From Camelimonas lactis (GTDB taxonomy: Bacteria > Pseudomonadota > Alphaproteobacteria > Rhizobiales > Beijerinckiaceae): a stretch of DNA of 64,000 bases. Below the pieces are notes generated by a model. The model worked only from the letters and a program-made list of their open reading frames with translations, was not told where the DNA came from and searched no databases. Below are positions 26,646-34,293 of the stretch, piece by piece. The first letter of the stretch is position 1. The number at the start of each line of letters is the position of its first letter. The DNA is taken from positions 124,001-188,000 of the forward strand of contig NZ_SLWL01000002.1 of assembly GCF_004342915.1 (NCBI RefSeq). The letters run 5' to 3'. A program made the translations under genes and the position numbers.

Positions 26646-27854
26646 ATGCTCCAGATCGACGCCTTCCTGTCCTTCACCATCGCCATGTCGCTGCTGCTTG
26701 GCGGCAAGGTCATCACCATGAACGCGCCGCTGCTCAGGCGTTACAGCATTCCCGAGCCGGTGGTCGGCGGCGTGTTGTGCGCGGCGACGGTGGGGCTGAT
26801 CTACGCCGTCAGCGGCGTCAAGGTCAGCTTCACCCTTGGCGCGCGCGATTTCCTGCTGCTGGTGTTTTTCGCCTCCATCGGGCTCGGCTCCGATCTGCGC
26901 ACCCTGCTGCGCGGCGGCAAGCCCCTGGTGATCCTGACGGCGCTGGCGACCACGTTCATGCTGATGCAAAACGGCCTCGGCGTCGTGCTGGCCGAGGCTT
27001 TCGGCTTCAATCCCCTGGCGGGCCTGATGGTCGGGTCCATTTCGCTCACCGGCGGCGTCGGCACCACGCTGGCCTGGTCGCCGGTCTTCGTGCAGCAGCA
27101 CGGCGTCAGCAACGCCCTGGAGCTGGGCATCGCGGCGAACACGGTGGGTCTGATCGCCGCCTGCGTCATTGGCGGCCCCATGGCCACCTGGCTGATCAGG
27201 CGCCATGGCCTGCATGGCCCGGCGGCGCGCCAGCTTGACATCGGCTCACGGACCCGGGGCCCCACGCCGCCACTCGATTATTTCAGCGTGGTGTGGGCGC
27301 TGCTTGTCATCAACATGACGATCATGCTGGGCATGGGCCTGCACGCCCTGATCGCGGAAACCGGCGTGACGCTGCCGGCATTTGTCGGCTGCCTGCTCGC
27401 CGGCATCATCGTGCGCAACGCCACGCCCCTGACCATGAAGCGCAACCTCGCCCGGATGTGGCCCGGGGTCCGCCAGGGCATGGCGCTGGTTTCCGACATC
27501 GCCCTCGGCGTTTTCCTCACCATGGCGCTGATGGGCCTGCAATTGTGGGAGCTGTCCGGCGCGCTGGTTTTCATTTTCACGGTGCTGGCGCTGCAAATCC
27601 TGCTCACCATCGCCTGGACGATGCTTGTGGTGTTCCGCGCCATGGGCTCCGACTACGAGGCGGCGGTCGTTTGCGCCGGCTTCGGCGGCATTACCCTTGG
27701 CTCCACCGCGACGGCCGTGGCGAACATCACCGCCGTGGCGCAGCAGCATGGCGCGGCGCACCGGGCGTTCATCATTGTGCCGCTTGTGGCCGGCTTCTTC
27801 ATCGATCTGGTGAACGCCGCCGTCATCTCCGGCTTTATCGCCGTTATTGGCTAG
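26646..27854 (+). CDS. gltS: Sodium/glutamate symporter
   Basis: A 402-residue GltS-family inner-membrane carrier with about ten hydrophobic segments. Diagnostic text includes ALLLGGKVI-like MSLLLGGKVITMNAPLLRRY, IPEPVVGGVL, GSISLTGGVGTTLAW and GFGGITLGSTATAVAN, the two inverted re-entrant GxGT-type loops. The ATG at 26646 has AGGA five bases upstream. Its TAG stop lies in the first unit of a 19-bp tandem repeat. Confidence 0.92.
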   Translation: MLQIDAFLSFTIAMSLLLGGKVITMNAPLLRRYSIPEPVVGGVLCAATVGLIYAVSGVKVSFTLGARDFLLLVFFASIGLGSDLRTLLRGGKPLVILTALATTFMLMQNGLGVVLAEAFGFNPLAGLMVGSISLTGGVGTTLAWSPVFVQQHGVSNALELGIAANTVGLIAACVIGGPMATWLIRRHGLHGPAARQLDIGSRTRGPTPPLDYFSVVWALLVINMTIMLGMGLHALIAETGVTLPAFVGCLLAGIIVRNATPLTMKRNLARMWPGVRQGMALVSDIALGVFLTMALMGLQLWELSGALVFIFTVLALQILLTIAWTMLVVFRAMGSDYEAAVVCAGFGGITLGSTATAVANITAVAQQHGAAHRAFIIVPLVAGFFIDLVNAAVISGFIAVIG

Positions 27855-27896
27855 CCTGGCCGTTATTGGCCAGCCTTGCCGTTGTTGGCGAGCCTG
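27840..27896 (+). repeat. Three 19-bp tandem units across the gltS stop codon
   Basis: The units begin at 27840, 27859 and 27878 and differ at only a few positions (GCCGTTATTGGCTAGCCTG type). The first contains the gltS TAG; later copies read CAG or GAG at that place. The array fills the gap to the convergent phosphodiesterase gene. Confidence 0.9.
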
Positions 27897-27905
27897 GCGG
27901 CGCGT

Positions 27906-29081
27906 TCACCGCCCGGCCCCGTCCCGCGCCGCCACCGCCACGTCGGGGAAATCGCTGAACAGGCCGTCGACGCCCAGATCGATGAGCGCCCGGACCTCTT
28001 TCGCCGGGTCGCCGCCATAGCTGGCCGCCAGAAAGCGCGGCTCGCTGCGCAGGGTCCATGTGACGACGCCGAGTCCCGCCGCATGGGCGTCCCTCACGAT
28101 GCTGGTTGACGGCAGGGCCAGCCGCGCGCCCTCACCGACGGCGCCGGGGGCGACGCCGTCGGCGGCCGTCGCGGCGCGGGTCGGGATCAGCCACAATTTC
28201 CATGGCGCCACATAGTCTGCCCACGTCTTCACATCCGCCAGACCGGCCGGGGTCAGCAGATCGGCCCAGGTGCGGCTGTCGCCCGTAACGGTCCAGTCGA
28301 AGGGGCGCATGTTGTTCGGCGCCAGGGTCATGGCTCCGGCGGCGTCAGGCCCGCCGCCATCCACCAGTTGCAGCAGGCGAACGCCGGTGCGGCGACGCAG
28401 ATAACGCAGGTTGCCGGTCTCGAAACTCTGGATGATTACCGGCGCGGCGCGATCCTTCCAGCCAGCGGCGTCAAGGGCGGTGACCAGCGCATCCTCCAGC
28501 GGCAGGCCCTGCGCCGCGTGCCAGGTGGGGTGCTTGGTCTCGGGCGCAATGCCAATCTCCCGCCCCCGCTTCGCGCTTTCGGCTCTGGCGAGATCAATCA
28601 CCTCCTGGAGCGTGGCGACCGGATGGCGGTCGTTGTGGCTCTGGTCGCGCCAGGCCATGGGCTGGCGGGCGCGCAGGGTTTTCAGCTCAGCCAGGGTGAA
28701 ATCGGTGGTGAACCAGTCGGTGACCGGAACCCCGTCCAGCAGCATGGTCCGGCGCCGGGCGGCGAACTCCGGATGGCCGGCCACGTTGGTGGTTTGCGAC
28801 AGCATGGGTTCGTGACGCACCACCAGCACGCCGTCGCGGGTGGAAACCACGTCAGGCTCAATGAAGTCGGCGCCCATGTCGATGGCGCGCCGGTAGGCGG
28901 CGATGGTGTGGTCGGGCAGATAGCCGGAGGCGCCGCGATGGGCGATGACCAGCGGCGCCGCACGCGGGCGGTTCACCTGGCTGGCGGGCGCGCCGGCAGG
29001 GGTGCTCGTCGCCATGGATGTCTCCGCATGGGCAGGGGCAAACAGGAACAGAAACAGGAAACCGGTCGCAAGGCTTCGCAT
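27906..29081 (-). CDS. Glycerophosphodiester phosphodiesterase, secreted
   Basis: A 391-residue GlpQ-like enzyme that hydrolyses glycerophosphodiesters to glycerol-3-phosphate. It has a Sec signal (RSLATGFLFLFLFAPAHA) and the GDPD catalytic motifs VIAHRGASGYLPDHT, DFIEPDVVSTRDGVLVVRHE and IGIAPETKHP. C-terminal DLGVDGLFSDFPDVA is also typical. The ATG at 29081 starts the signal peptide cleanly; a TTG 45 bases upstream is less likely. Confidence 0.92.
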   Translation of the reverse strand: MRSLATGFLFLFLFAPAHAETSMATSTPAGAPASQVNRPRAAPLVIAHRGASGYLPDHTIAAYRRAIDMGADFIEPDVVSTRDGVLVVRHEPMLSQTTNVAGHPEFAARRRTMLLDGVPVTDWFTTDFTLAELKTLRARQPMAWRDQSHNDRHPVATLQEVIDLARAESAKRGREIGIAPETKHPTWHAAQGLPLEDALVTALDAAGWKDRAAPVIIQSFETGNLRYLRRRTGVRLLQLVDGGGPDAAGAMTLAPNNMRPFDWTVTGDSRTWADLLTPAGLADVKTWADYVAPWKLWLIPTRAATAADGVAPGAVGEGARLALPSTSIVRDAHAAGLGVVTWTLRSEPRFLAASYGGDPAKEVRALIDLGVDGLFSDFPDVAVAARDGAGR

Positions 29082-29164
29082 CGCATGCCCCGTGGGAGAA
29101 ATGGCGAACACACCATACGGGCGCAATCGCCATCATAGCATGTCGGCTGACGGCGCGGCCGGCG

Positions 29165-29196
29165 CAAAAACAAAATGGCCGGGAAATTCCCGGCCA
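29165..29196 (-). terminator. Intrinsic terminator downstream of panD
   Basis: On the minus strand the stem TGGCCGGG/CCCGGCCA is followed by TTTTGTTTTTG. It begins about 30 bases after the panD stop. Confidence 0.85.
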
Positions 29197-29224
29197 CCAA
29201 GACACCCAACCTGTCAGGCGCCGG

Positions 29225-29767
29225 TCAGGCGACCGACTTCAGGTGGCGCGACAGCACGTCAGCGATGGCGTGGTCGTCGAGGCCACGGGCGCGCAGGTCC
29301 TCGGTGAAGGCGCTCACATTGAACTCACCGACGCGACGCTCGGCGGGATCGATCTGCGGCTCGGTGACCATGCGGAAGTCGAACGGCCGCTCCGGCCCCT
29401 CGAACACCTCGTAATGGATGATGTCCTCAACCTTGTTGCCGGCGCCGTAGGTCAGCACCTTGGGGCGCATGGAATACAGCTCGGTTTCCTGCACGAAGGC
29501 CGATGCGCAGATGATGAGCTGGTCGCCCCGCTGGCAATTGCGGGCGGCGGCGCCGTTCAGCACGCACTCGCCCTTGCCCGGCTCGCCGAAAATCACATAG
29601 GTGTAAAAGCGCGCGCCGTTGGCCTTGTTGAAGATGTCAACGTACTCCAGCGGGCGGATGCCGGCCTGGGTGCACTGCTCGGGATCGAGGGTAATGGAGC
29701 CGTGATAGTCAAGATCCGCGCCGGTCACGCGAATTCCATGCAGCTTGGCCCTGACAACCTGGATCAT
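29225..29767 (-). CDS. panD: Aspartate 1-decarboxylase with C-terminal extension
   Basis: PanD makes beta-alanine for pantothenate and CoA. The self-processing site is DYHGSITLD, with G23-S24 matching the family Gly-Ser where the Ser becomes the pyruvoyl cofactor. NGARFYTYVI and LNGAAARNCQRGDQLIICA complete the fold. The product is 180 residues against about 115-140 usually. About 60 extra C-terminal residues (from VEDIIHYEVFEGPERPFDF on) resemble nothing I recognise. The ATG at 29767 follows GGAAGG. It carries its own terminator. Confidence 0.88.
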   Translation of the reverse strand: MIQVVRAKLHGIRVTGADLDYHGSITLDPEQCTQAGIRPLEYVDIFNKANGARFYTYVIFGEPGKGECVLNGAAARNCQRGDQLIICASAFVQETELYSMRPKVLTYGAGNKVEDIIHYEVFEGPERPFDFRMVTEPQIDPAERRVGEFNVSAFTEDLRARGLDDHAIADVLSRHLKSVA

Positions 29768-29984
29768 AGCTAACCTTCCGCGGCGTTCACCACCCGTGAC
29801 GCCTGTATCGCCAGTCTTGCGCCCGGCGGAACCGCGAGCCGTCCGGCGCATGCCGCGCCGGCGCCCGCCGCAAGGCGCGCAGAAGGCCCGCATATACGTA
29901 AAAAAGCGTCCAGACGCCAGCGTTATCCACGCGTGGCGCCATTGCGACGCACCCGGACCTGCGCTGGCGGCTCCAGCCCCCATC

Positions 29985-30017
29985 AGAACGCCCGCCAGCA
30001 TGGTCGGCGGGCGTTCT
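29985..30017. terminator. Strong hairpin between SDR gene and panD
   Basis: Perfect 12-bp arms AGAACGCCCGCC / GGCGGGCGTTCT with a nine-base loop lie just after the SDR stop. The T-tract is short on either strand, so termination is plausible but not certain. Confidence 0.55.
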
Positions 30018-30037
30018 TTCGTGAGGAAACCGCGCTG

Positions 30038-30922
30038 TCAGTTGGTGCGCTGCGAACGGTCCTTCTCGTTCTGCCCCCTGATGAGATCGCGCGCCTTCTG
30101 CCAGTCCGCGTCGCTCCAGTCCCGCATGACGCTGTAGAAGTTGCCGCCGGTGGCCAAGCCCTGCGCGCCGTCGAGGGCGATGGTTTCGCCGTTGATCCAG
30201 CTGGAGCCGTCCGACTGAAGGAACGACGCCAGATTTTGCAGGTCGGCGAATGTGCCGTGGCGGCCCATGGGGTTGAACTTCGCGGCGCGCTCGCCCGGCT
30301 TCTGGCCAGGGCTGAGGCGGGCGTTCATGCCTTCAGTGGGAATTTCACCCGGGGCGATGGAATTGAGGCGGATGCCGTAATGGCCCCATTCGGCGGCCAG
30401 CGACATGGTCATGACATTGACGGCGGCCTTGCTCATGGCCGAGGGCACCACATAGGGGCCGCCGTTGCGCACCCAGGTGGCCAGGATGGAAATCACCGAA
30501 CCTGGCAGCTGCCGCGCGATCCAGCGCTTGCCAACCGAATGCGTGACGTAAAACGTGCCGTGCATGACGATATTGGCGATGGCGTTGAAGCCGCCTGGCG
30601 TCAGGTCCTCGGTGCGCGAGATGAAATTGCCGGCGGCGTTGTTGATCAGGCCGGTGAGCGGCGCGCCGGTCTGGAACACCTCCTCCACCATGGCGTCCAC
30701 CGCGTTGAAATCACGGATGTCGACGCCGAACACGTCGACCTTGCGGCCCGGATAACGGTCCATCAGCTCCTTCGCCGTGTCATCGAGCACGCCCTTGCGG
30801 CGACCACAGATGACGACGTCGGCGCCCAGCGACATGAAGCCTTCGGACATGGCCTTGCCGAGGCCGGTGCCGCCGCCGGTGACGAGAATGCGCTTGCCGC
30901 TGAGCAGATCCTTGCTGAACAT
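30038..30922 (-). CDS. Short-chain dehydrogenase, 2,4-dienoyl-CoA-reductase-like
   Basis: A 294-residue SDR with the NAD(P) motif RILVTGGGTGLGKAM, LINNAAGNF and the C-terminal GSSWINGETIALDGA. The usual YxxxK catalytic pair is absent. Instead GPYVVPSAMSKAAV has Ser at the Tyr position, as in mitochondrial-type 2,4-dienoyl-CoA reductases, which suggests unsaturated fatty acyl-CoA oxidation. The ATG at 30922 has GGAGAG upstream. It follows the NTF2-like gene by 163 bases on the same strand. Confidence 0.85.
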   Translation of the reverse strand: MFSKDLLSGKRILVTGGGTGLGKAMSEGFMSLGADVVICGRRKGVLDDTAKELMDRYPGRKVDVFGVDIRDFNAVDAMVEEVFQTGAPLTGLINNAAGNFISRTEDLTPGGFNAIANIVMHGTFYVTHSVGKRWIARQLPGSVISILATWVRNGGPYVVPSAMSKAAVNVMTMSLAAEWGHYGIRLNSIAPGEIPTEGMNARLSPGQKPGERAAKFNPMGRHGTFADLQNLASFLQSDGSSWINGETIALDGAQGLATGGNFYSVMRDWSDADWQKARDLIRGQNEKDRSQRTN

Positions 30923-31085
30923 GAGACTCTCCAGTTGAGCGTTTGTTTGTATGCGGCCACTGGCGCCGCCTTGCGCGGCCCGGGGAACGGCGGCGCCTGC
31001 CGATCGCGGCCCGCACGGCGCCTGGTCGCAGCGCCGCAACGGTCATGGCCTGCAACTGCCGCCGATCGATGGACCAAACCGGGCG

Positions 31086-31496
31086 TCAGGCCGCGCTGGC
31101 GGCGAATCGCGCCTTCATGCGCTCGCCGACCTCGGCGAGGGCGTTCAGGGGGCGGATCATCACTTCAAGTTCAGTGACGCGGCCCTGGTCGTCGAGGCGA
31201 AACCTGTCGACGCCGCGCAACTGGTGCGGACCCACATTGGCCTCGAAGCCAAGGATCACCCCGTCATCGCTGGACCATTCGCTGACGTAGCGAAAGTTCT
31301 CGAACACCGCCAGGGCATGGCAAACCACGGCGACGGCGTAGTCTTTCGACTGCTTTGGACCATGGAAGACCGGGGACATCAGCGTGGGATTGTCAGCGAA
31401 CATCGCCGCCGCGCCAGCCGGATCGTGGGTCGCGGCCCACGCGCGCCAGCGCCTGATGAAATCGGCCGCAATCGCCGCCTGATCCACTTCGCCCAT
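31086..31496 (-). CDS. NTF2-like (SnoaL-type) protein
   Basis: A 136-residue small alpha+beta barrel protein of the NTF2/SnoaL superfamily. Features are FIRRWRAWAATHDPAGAAAMF, FHGPKQSKDYAVAV and RVTELEVMIRPLNALAEV. Members are cyclases, isomerases or binding proteins, and no catalytic residues can be assigned here. The ATG at 31496 follows GGGAG. It is probably co-transcribed with the SDR. Confidence 0.75.
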   Translation of the reverse strand: MGEVDQAAIAADFIRRWRAWAATHDPAGAAAMFADNPTLMSPVFHGPKQSKDYAVAVVCHALAVFENFRYVSEWSSDDGVILGFEANVGPHQLRGVDRFRLDDQGRVTELEVMIRPLNALAEVGERMKARFAASAA

Positions 31497-32173
31497 GATG
31501 CTCTCCCTGGCGTTACACCGCCGGTCTGATGCGTTTCCCCGCACGTTCCCCGTGCGCTTCCCGGGACAGGACCGCCGGATCGCGGGCGGATCCTGTCAAA
31601 CCAATCTGGATGATGCGCCTTTACGGGCGCGGCCATCTGCCCCGCGCCCAACGGCGTCGTTCTGGGGCCTGCGCCGCCCCCGCGACCGCGCAACCGGTTC
31701 CGGGTCGCAACGCATCTGGCCGGCGCCTGGGGGGCGCGGCTGCGGGCGGACAGATCCAGCGGCGCCTGCGCCGCCCAGCCACAACCGGCGCGGCAGCCGG
31801 CCTGGCGGGAGCCGGCCTGGCCTGCCCTGGCGAAGGGCGGCTGGACGCGCCACCGTAGAGAATCGGGCCTCCCCCGGCTTCCGGTCTATGCGCCCACCCG
31901 AAGCCGCCGCCCGACGCCAGCGCCGGCGCGTCCTGTCCCGAAGAACGCCAGTTCGAGGCCGGAATTGCAAGGCGCCGACACGCCATAAACTTGTGTTTTT
32001 ACGCCAGTTGCGACACCATGCGGAAACATCGCCCGCCGCCGCCCGGAGCGGCCGGGGAATCGGCTGCGCACAGAACGGGTCCGGCTATATCAGATTGATC
32101 CTGTGCAGTTTTCTGGAAGAAAAATGTGCTCTGCCTGATCTGGAAAGGCTGGGCGCACGGGAGAAACGGGGCG
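31497..32173. other. Gene-free divergent region
   Basis: About 680 bases separate the minus-strand NTF2-like gene from the plus-strand AraC gene. The frames here are Arg/Pro/Gly-rich on all strands and look like GC-bias artefacts. The last ~80 bases are less GC-rich and may hold the AraC promoter. I see no RNA gene or repeat. Confidence 0.5.
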
Positions 32174-33214
32174 ATGCTGCTGTCACTTTACCGCAAGGTT
32201 CCGGTATCGCCGCAGAACATGGCGGTGATGGCTGAGCTGCTGCGCGAGAACGACATTGACCCCGCCCCCGCCTTCACCGCCGCCGGCGTGACGGCCGATC
32301 ACGCCAGCAATCCCCTTGCGACCGTCAGCGGCGCGGCGGAGCTGGCGTTTCAGGAGAAGTTTGTCGAGCTGACCGACGGGCGCCGGCATGTGTGGCTGGA
32401 GCTGGGGCTGCGCTCCCGCTTCCTGATGCTCGGCCTGTTCGGCGTGGCGGTGATGACGGCGCGGACCTTGCGCTCGGCCATGGAGACAGCGGGCCGGCTG
32501 GCGTGGCTGCACCATTCGCTGGCGCTGTATGAGCTCAGGACCCAGAACGGCGTCTGTACGCTGCGCATGCGGCTGGACCAGACGCCGCCGCATCTGCGGG
32601 AGTTCACGGCCCTGCGCGACGCGCCCGCCACCACTGACCTGCTCAACATGATCTGGGGCGGGCGGTTTCCGTTCCTGGGCATCGAACTGACGACGCGCGA
32701 CCGCATTTTCACCCCCGTTCGCAAACCGGACGCGATGGTGGTGCGCCTGGGCGAACCAGGCGCAGTCTGGACATGGCCGGCGGAACTGCTGGACCAGAAG
32801 CTGCCCGCCGCTGACCGGCGCTCGCACGAACTGTCGCTCCGCCAGGCGGACCAGCTGCTGCAACACGCCCTGGCGACGGACGAGAGCAACGATCTCGTCG
32901 CCCGCATCTGCCGGTTATTGCAGGAGGGGGATCCGGGCCTCAGCCTGCCGGACGCGGCGGCGCGGTTGCGGATGAGTCCGCGCACCCTGCAGCGACGGCT
33001 GACCGGGGCCGGCGTCAGCTATCGCCAGCTCCAGACCCGGGAGCGCATCAACGGCGCGCGCCGGCTGCTGCGTGAAACCAGCCTGCCGGTGGCGGAAATC
33101 GCCTGGCGGCTGGGCTATACGGAAACCTCGGCCTTCAACCACAGTTTCCGCCGGACCTGCGGCGTCAGCCCCCGCGCCTGGCGCAAGAGCATCGGCCAGC
33201 CGCAGGAAGTCTGA
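32174..33214 (+). CDS. AraC-family transcriptional regulator
   Basis: A 346-residue regulator with an N-terminal AraC-binding-like (Arabinose_bd/OruR-type) domain (PQNMAVMAELLRENDIDPAP) and a C-terminal double HTH, SLPDAAARLRMSPRTLQRRL and EIAWRLGYTETSAFNHSFRR. The ATG at 32174 is preceded by GGGAGAAACGGGG. It faces away from the NTF2/SDR pair and may control it. Confidence 0.9.
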   Translation: MLLSLYRKVPVSPQNMAVMAELLRENDIDPAPAFTAAGVTADHASNPLATVSGAAELAFQEKFVELTDGRRHVWLELGLRSRFLMLGLFGVAVMTARTLRSAMETAGRLAWLHHSLALYELRTQNGVCTLRMRLDQTPPHLREFTALRDAPATTDLLNMIWGGRFPFLGIELTTRDRIFTPVRKPDAMVVRLGEPGAVWTWPAELLDQKLPAADRRSHELSLRQADQLLQHALATDESNDLVARICRLLQEGDPGLSLPDAAARLRMSPRTLQRRLTGAGVSYRQLQTRERINGARRLLRETSLPVAEIAWRLGYTETSAFNHSFRRTCGVSPRAWRKSIGQPQEV

Positions 33215-33238
33215 CAGCCCCTCCGGGCGGTTGGCCCC

Positions 33239-33760
33239 TCAGGGCTGGATGACCGGTATCGCTGTTTCGGACTTCAGCCGCTCCAGGGCGAAGCGGGACA
33301 CGACGTTCTTGAGATTGCCGGCGGCGATGATGCGCCGGTAGACCTCGTCGTATTCCGCCATGTCACGCACCACGATCACCGCCAGATAATCCACGTCGCC
33401 GGCCATGCGATAGAAAGCCAGCACTTCTGGCATTTGCCGCAGCGCCTCGGCGAAACGGCGGATTTCCGCCTCCGAGTGCTCACCGATCTGCATGGACACG
33501 AACACGGTGACGCCGTAGCCCAGCATCTCGTGATCCAGCAGGGCCACGCGCTTGCGGATGATCCCGGCAGCCTCAAGGCGCTGGATGCGCTTCCAGCACG
33601 GCGTCGGCGACAGGCCGGCCTCATCCGCCACCTCGGCGATGGTCAGGGACGCGTCGCGCTGCAGGGCCCGCAGAATGCGCCGGTCTATGGCGTCCAGCCT
33701 CGGCGCCGGCCCACGCGGGGCCGGGCGCGGAATGTCGCGTGTCACTGCAGCTTCAACCAT
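33239..33760 (-). CDS. Lrp/AsnC-family transcriptional regulator
   Basis: A 173-residue Lrp-like protein. The HTH is LDAIDRRILRALQRDASLTI followed by EVADEAGLSPTPCWKRIQRL. The RAM ligand domain includes LGYGVTVFVSMQIGEH and MAGDVDYLAVIVVRDMAEY. It is convergent with the AraC gene. An AT-rich promoter with a ~100-base leader precedes it, a usual place for autoregulation. Confidence 0.93.
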   Translation of the reverse strand: MVEAAVTRDIPRPAPRGPAPRLDAIDRRILRALQRDASLTIAEVADEAGLSPTPCWKRIQRLEAAGIIRKRVALLDHEMLGYGVTVFVSMQIGEHSEAEIRRFAEALRQMPEVLAFYRMAGDVDYLAVIVVRDMAEYDEVYRRIIAAGNLKNVVSRFALERLKSETAIPVIQP

Positions 33761-33865
33761 TCCCGATGTCCTGTCCCCAACGCCTGCCGCACCAGCGGCC
33801 GCCTGACGGATTCAGGCGCGCGCCGGGCTGCGCAGCTTAATTCACATTAAAATTCGATATTTAAA

Positions 33866-33893
33866 ATAATAATACAGAAAATTACGATGTAAA
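33866..33893 (-). promoter_or_regulatory. Promoter of the Lrp-type gene
   Basis: On the minus strand TTTACA and TATTAT are separated by 16 bases in the most AT-rich island of this region. Initiation would fall about 100 bases upstream of the ATG at 33760. Confidence 0.45.
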
Positions 33894-33992
33894 GGCAACC
33901 AGTTTTCGGGACGTTCGTATTTTATGGCCGCAAGCCGCTGTCAGGCTGGATGAATCCCCCCGGGGCACAGGGCGCAAGAAGCCCCGGCCCTG

Positions 33993-34025
33993 CAACAAAA
34001 TGCCCGGCCGCGTTTGCGGCCGGGC
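33993..34025 (-). terminator. Intrinsic terminator downstream of the acyl-CoA carboxylase
   Basis: The stem GCCCGGCCGC/GCGGCCGGGC with a four-base loop is followed on the minus strand by ATTTTGTTG. It lies ~270 bases beyond the carboxylase stop, just before the Lrp promoter region. Confidence 0.7.
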
Positions 34026-34293
34026 GGTCTGTTGCTGGATGGGAGGGGGCCGGTTCGTTGGGCAGCCAGACAATGGGAGGCGATGGCATGGCCAGGCGGC
34101 GCACACACGCTTCTTCCCACGCCTATTCCTGCGCCTATTCCCGGATCATCGAGGCATCGCGCAACATGACGTCATCGCGCGGCGGCGCGTTTCGCCGGTG
34201 GGCGACCCGTTGCGGCGCTTGGCCAGCTGGTTCTGGGTGCGCAGCGCGCCAGTGAGGGGACTGGCACGCTGCGCGTTCCGGCGGTTTGACGGA

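Larger units (their letters stand above)
33761..34293. other. Intergenic region between carboxylase and Lrp genes
   Basis: No gene is seen in these 530 bases. The region holds the AT-rich promoter of the Lrp gene near 33840-33900 and a hairpin terminator near 34000 for transcripts entering from the carboxylase. The remaining ~270 bases next to the carboxylase stop show nothing recognisable. Confidence 0.55.

Noticed and set aside
31490-32240. Arg/Pro-rich frames in the NTF2-AraC gap
   Set aside because: Open on several frames at once, without ribosome sites or family features. Typical artefacts of GC-rich non-coding sequence.
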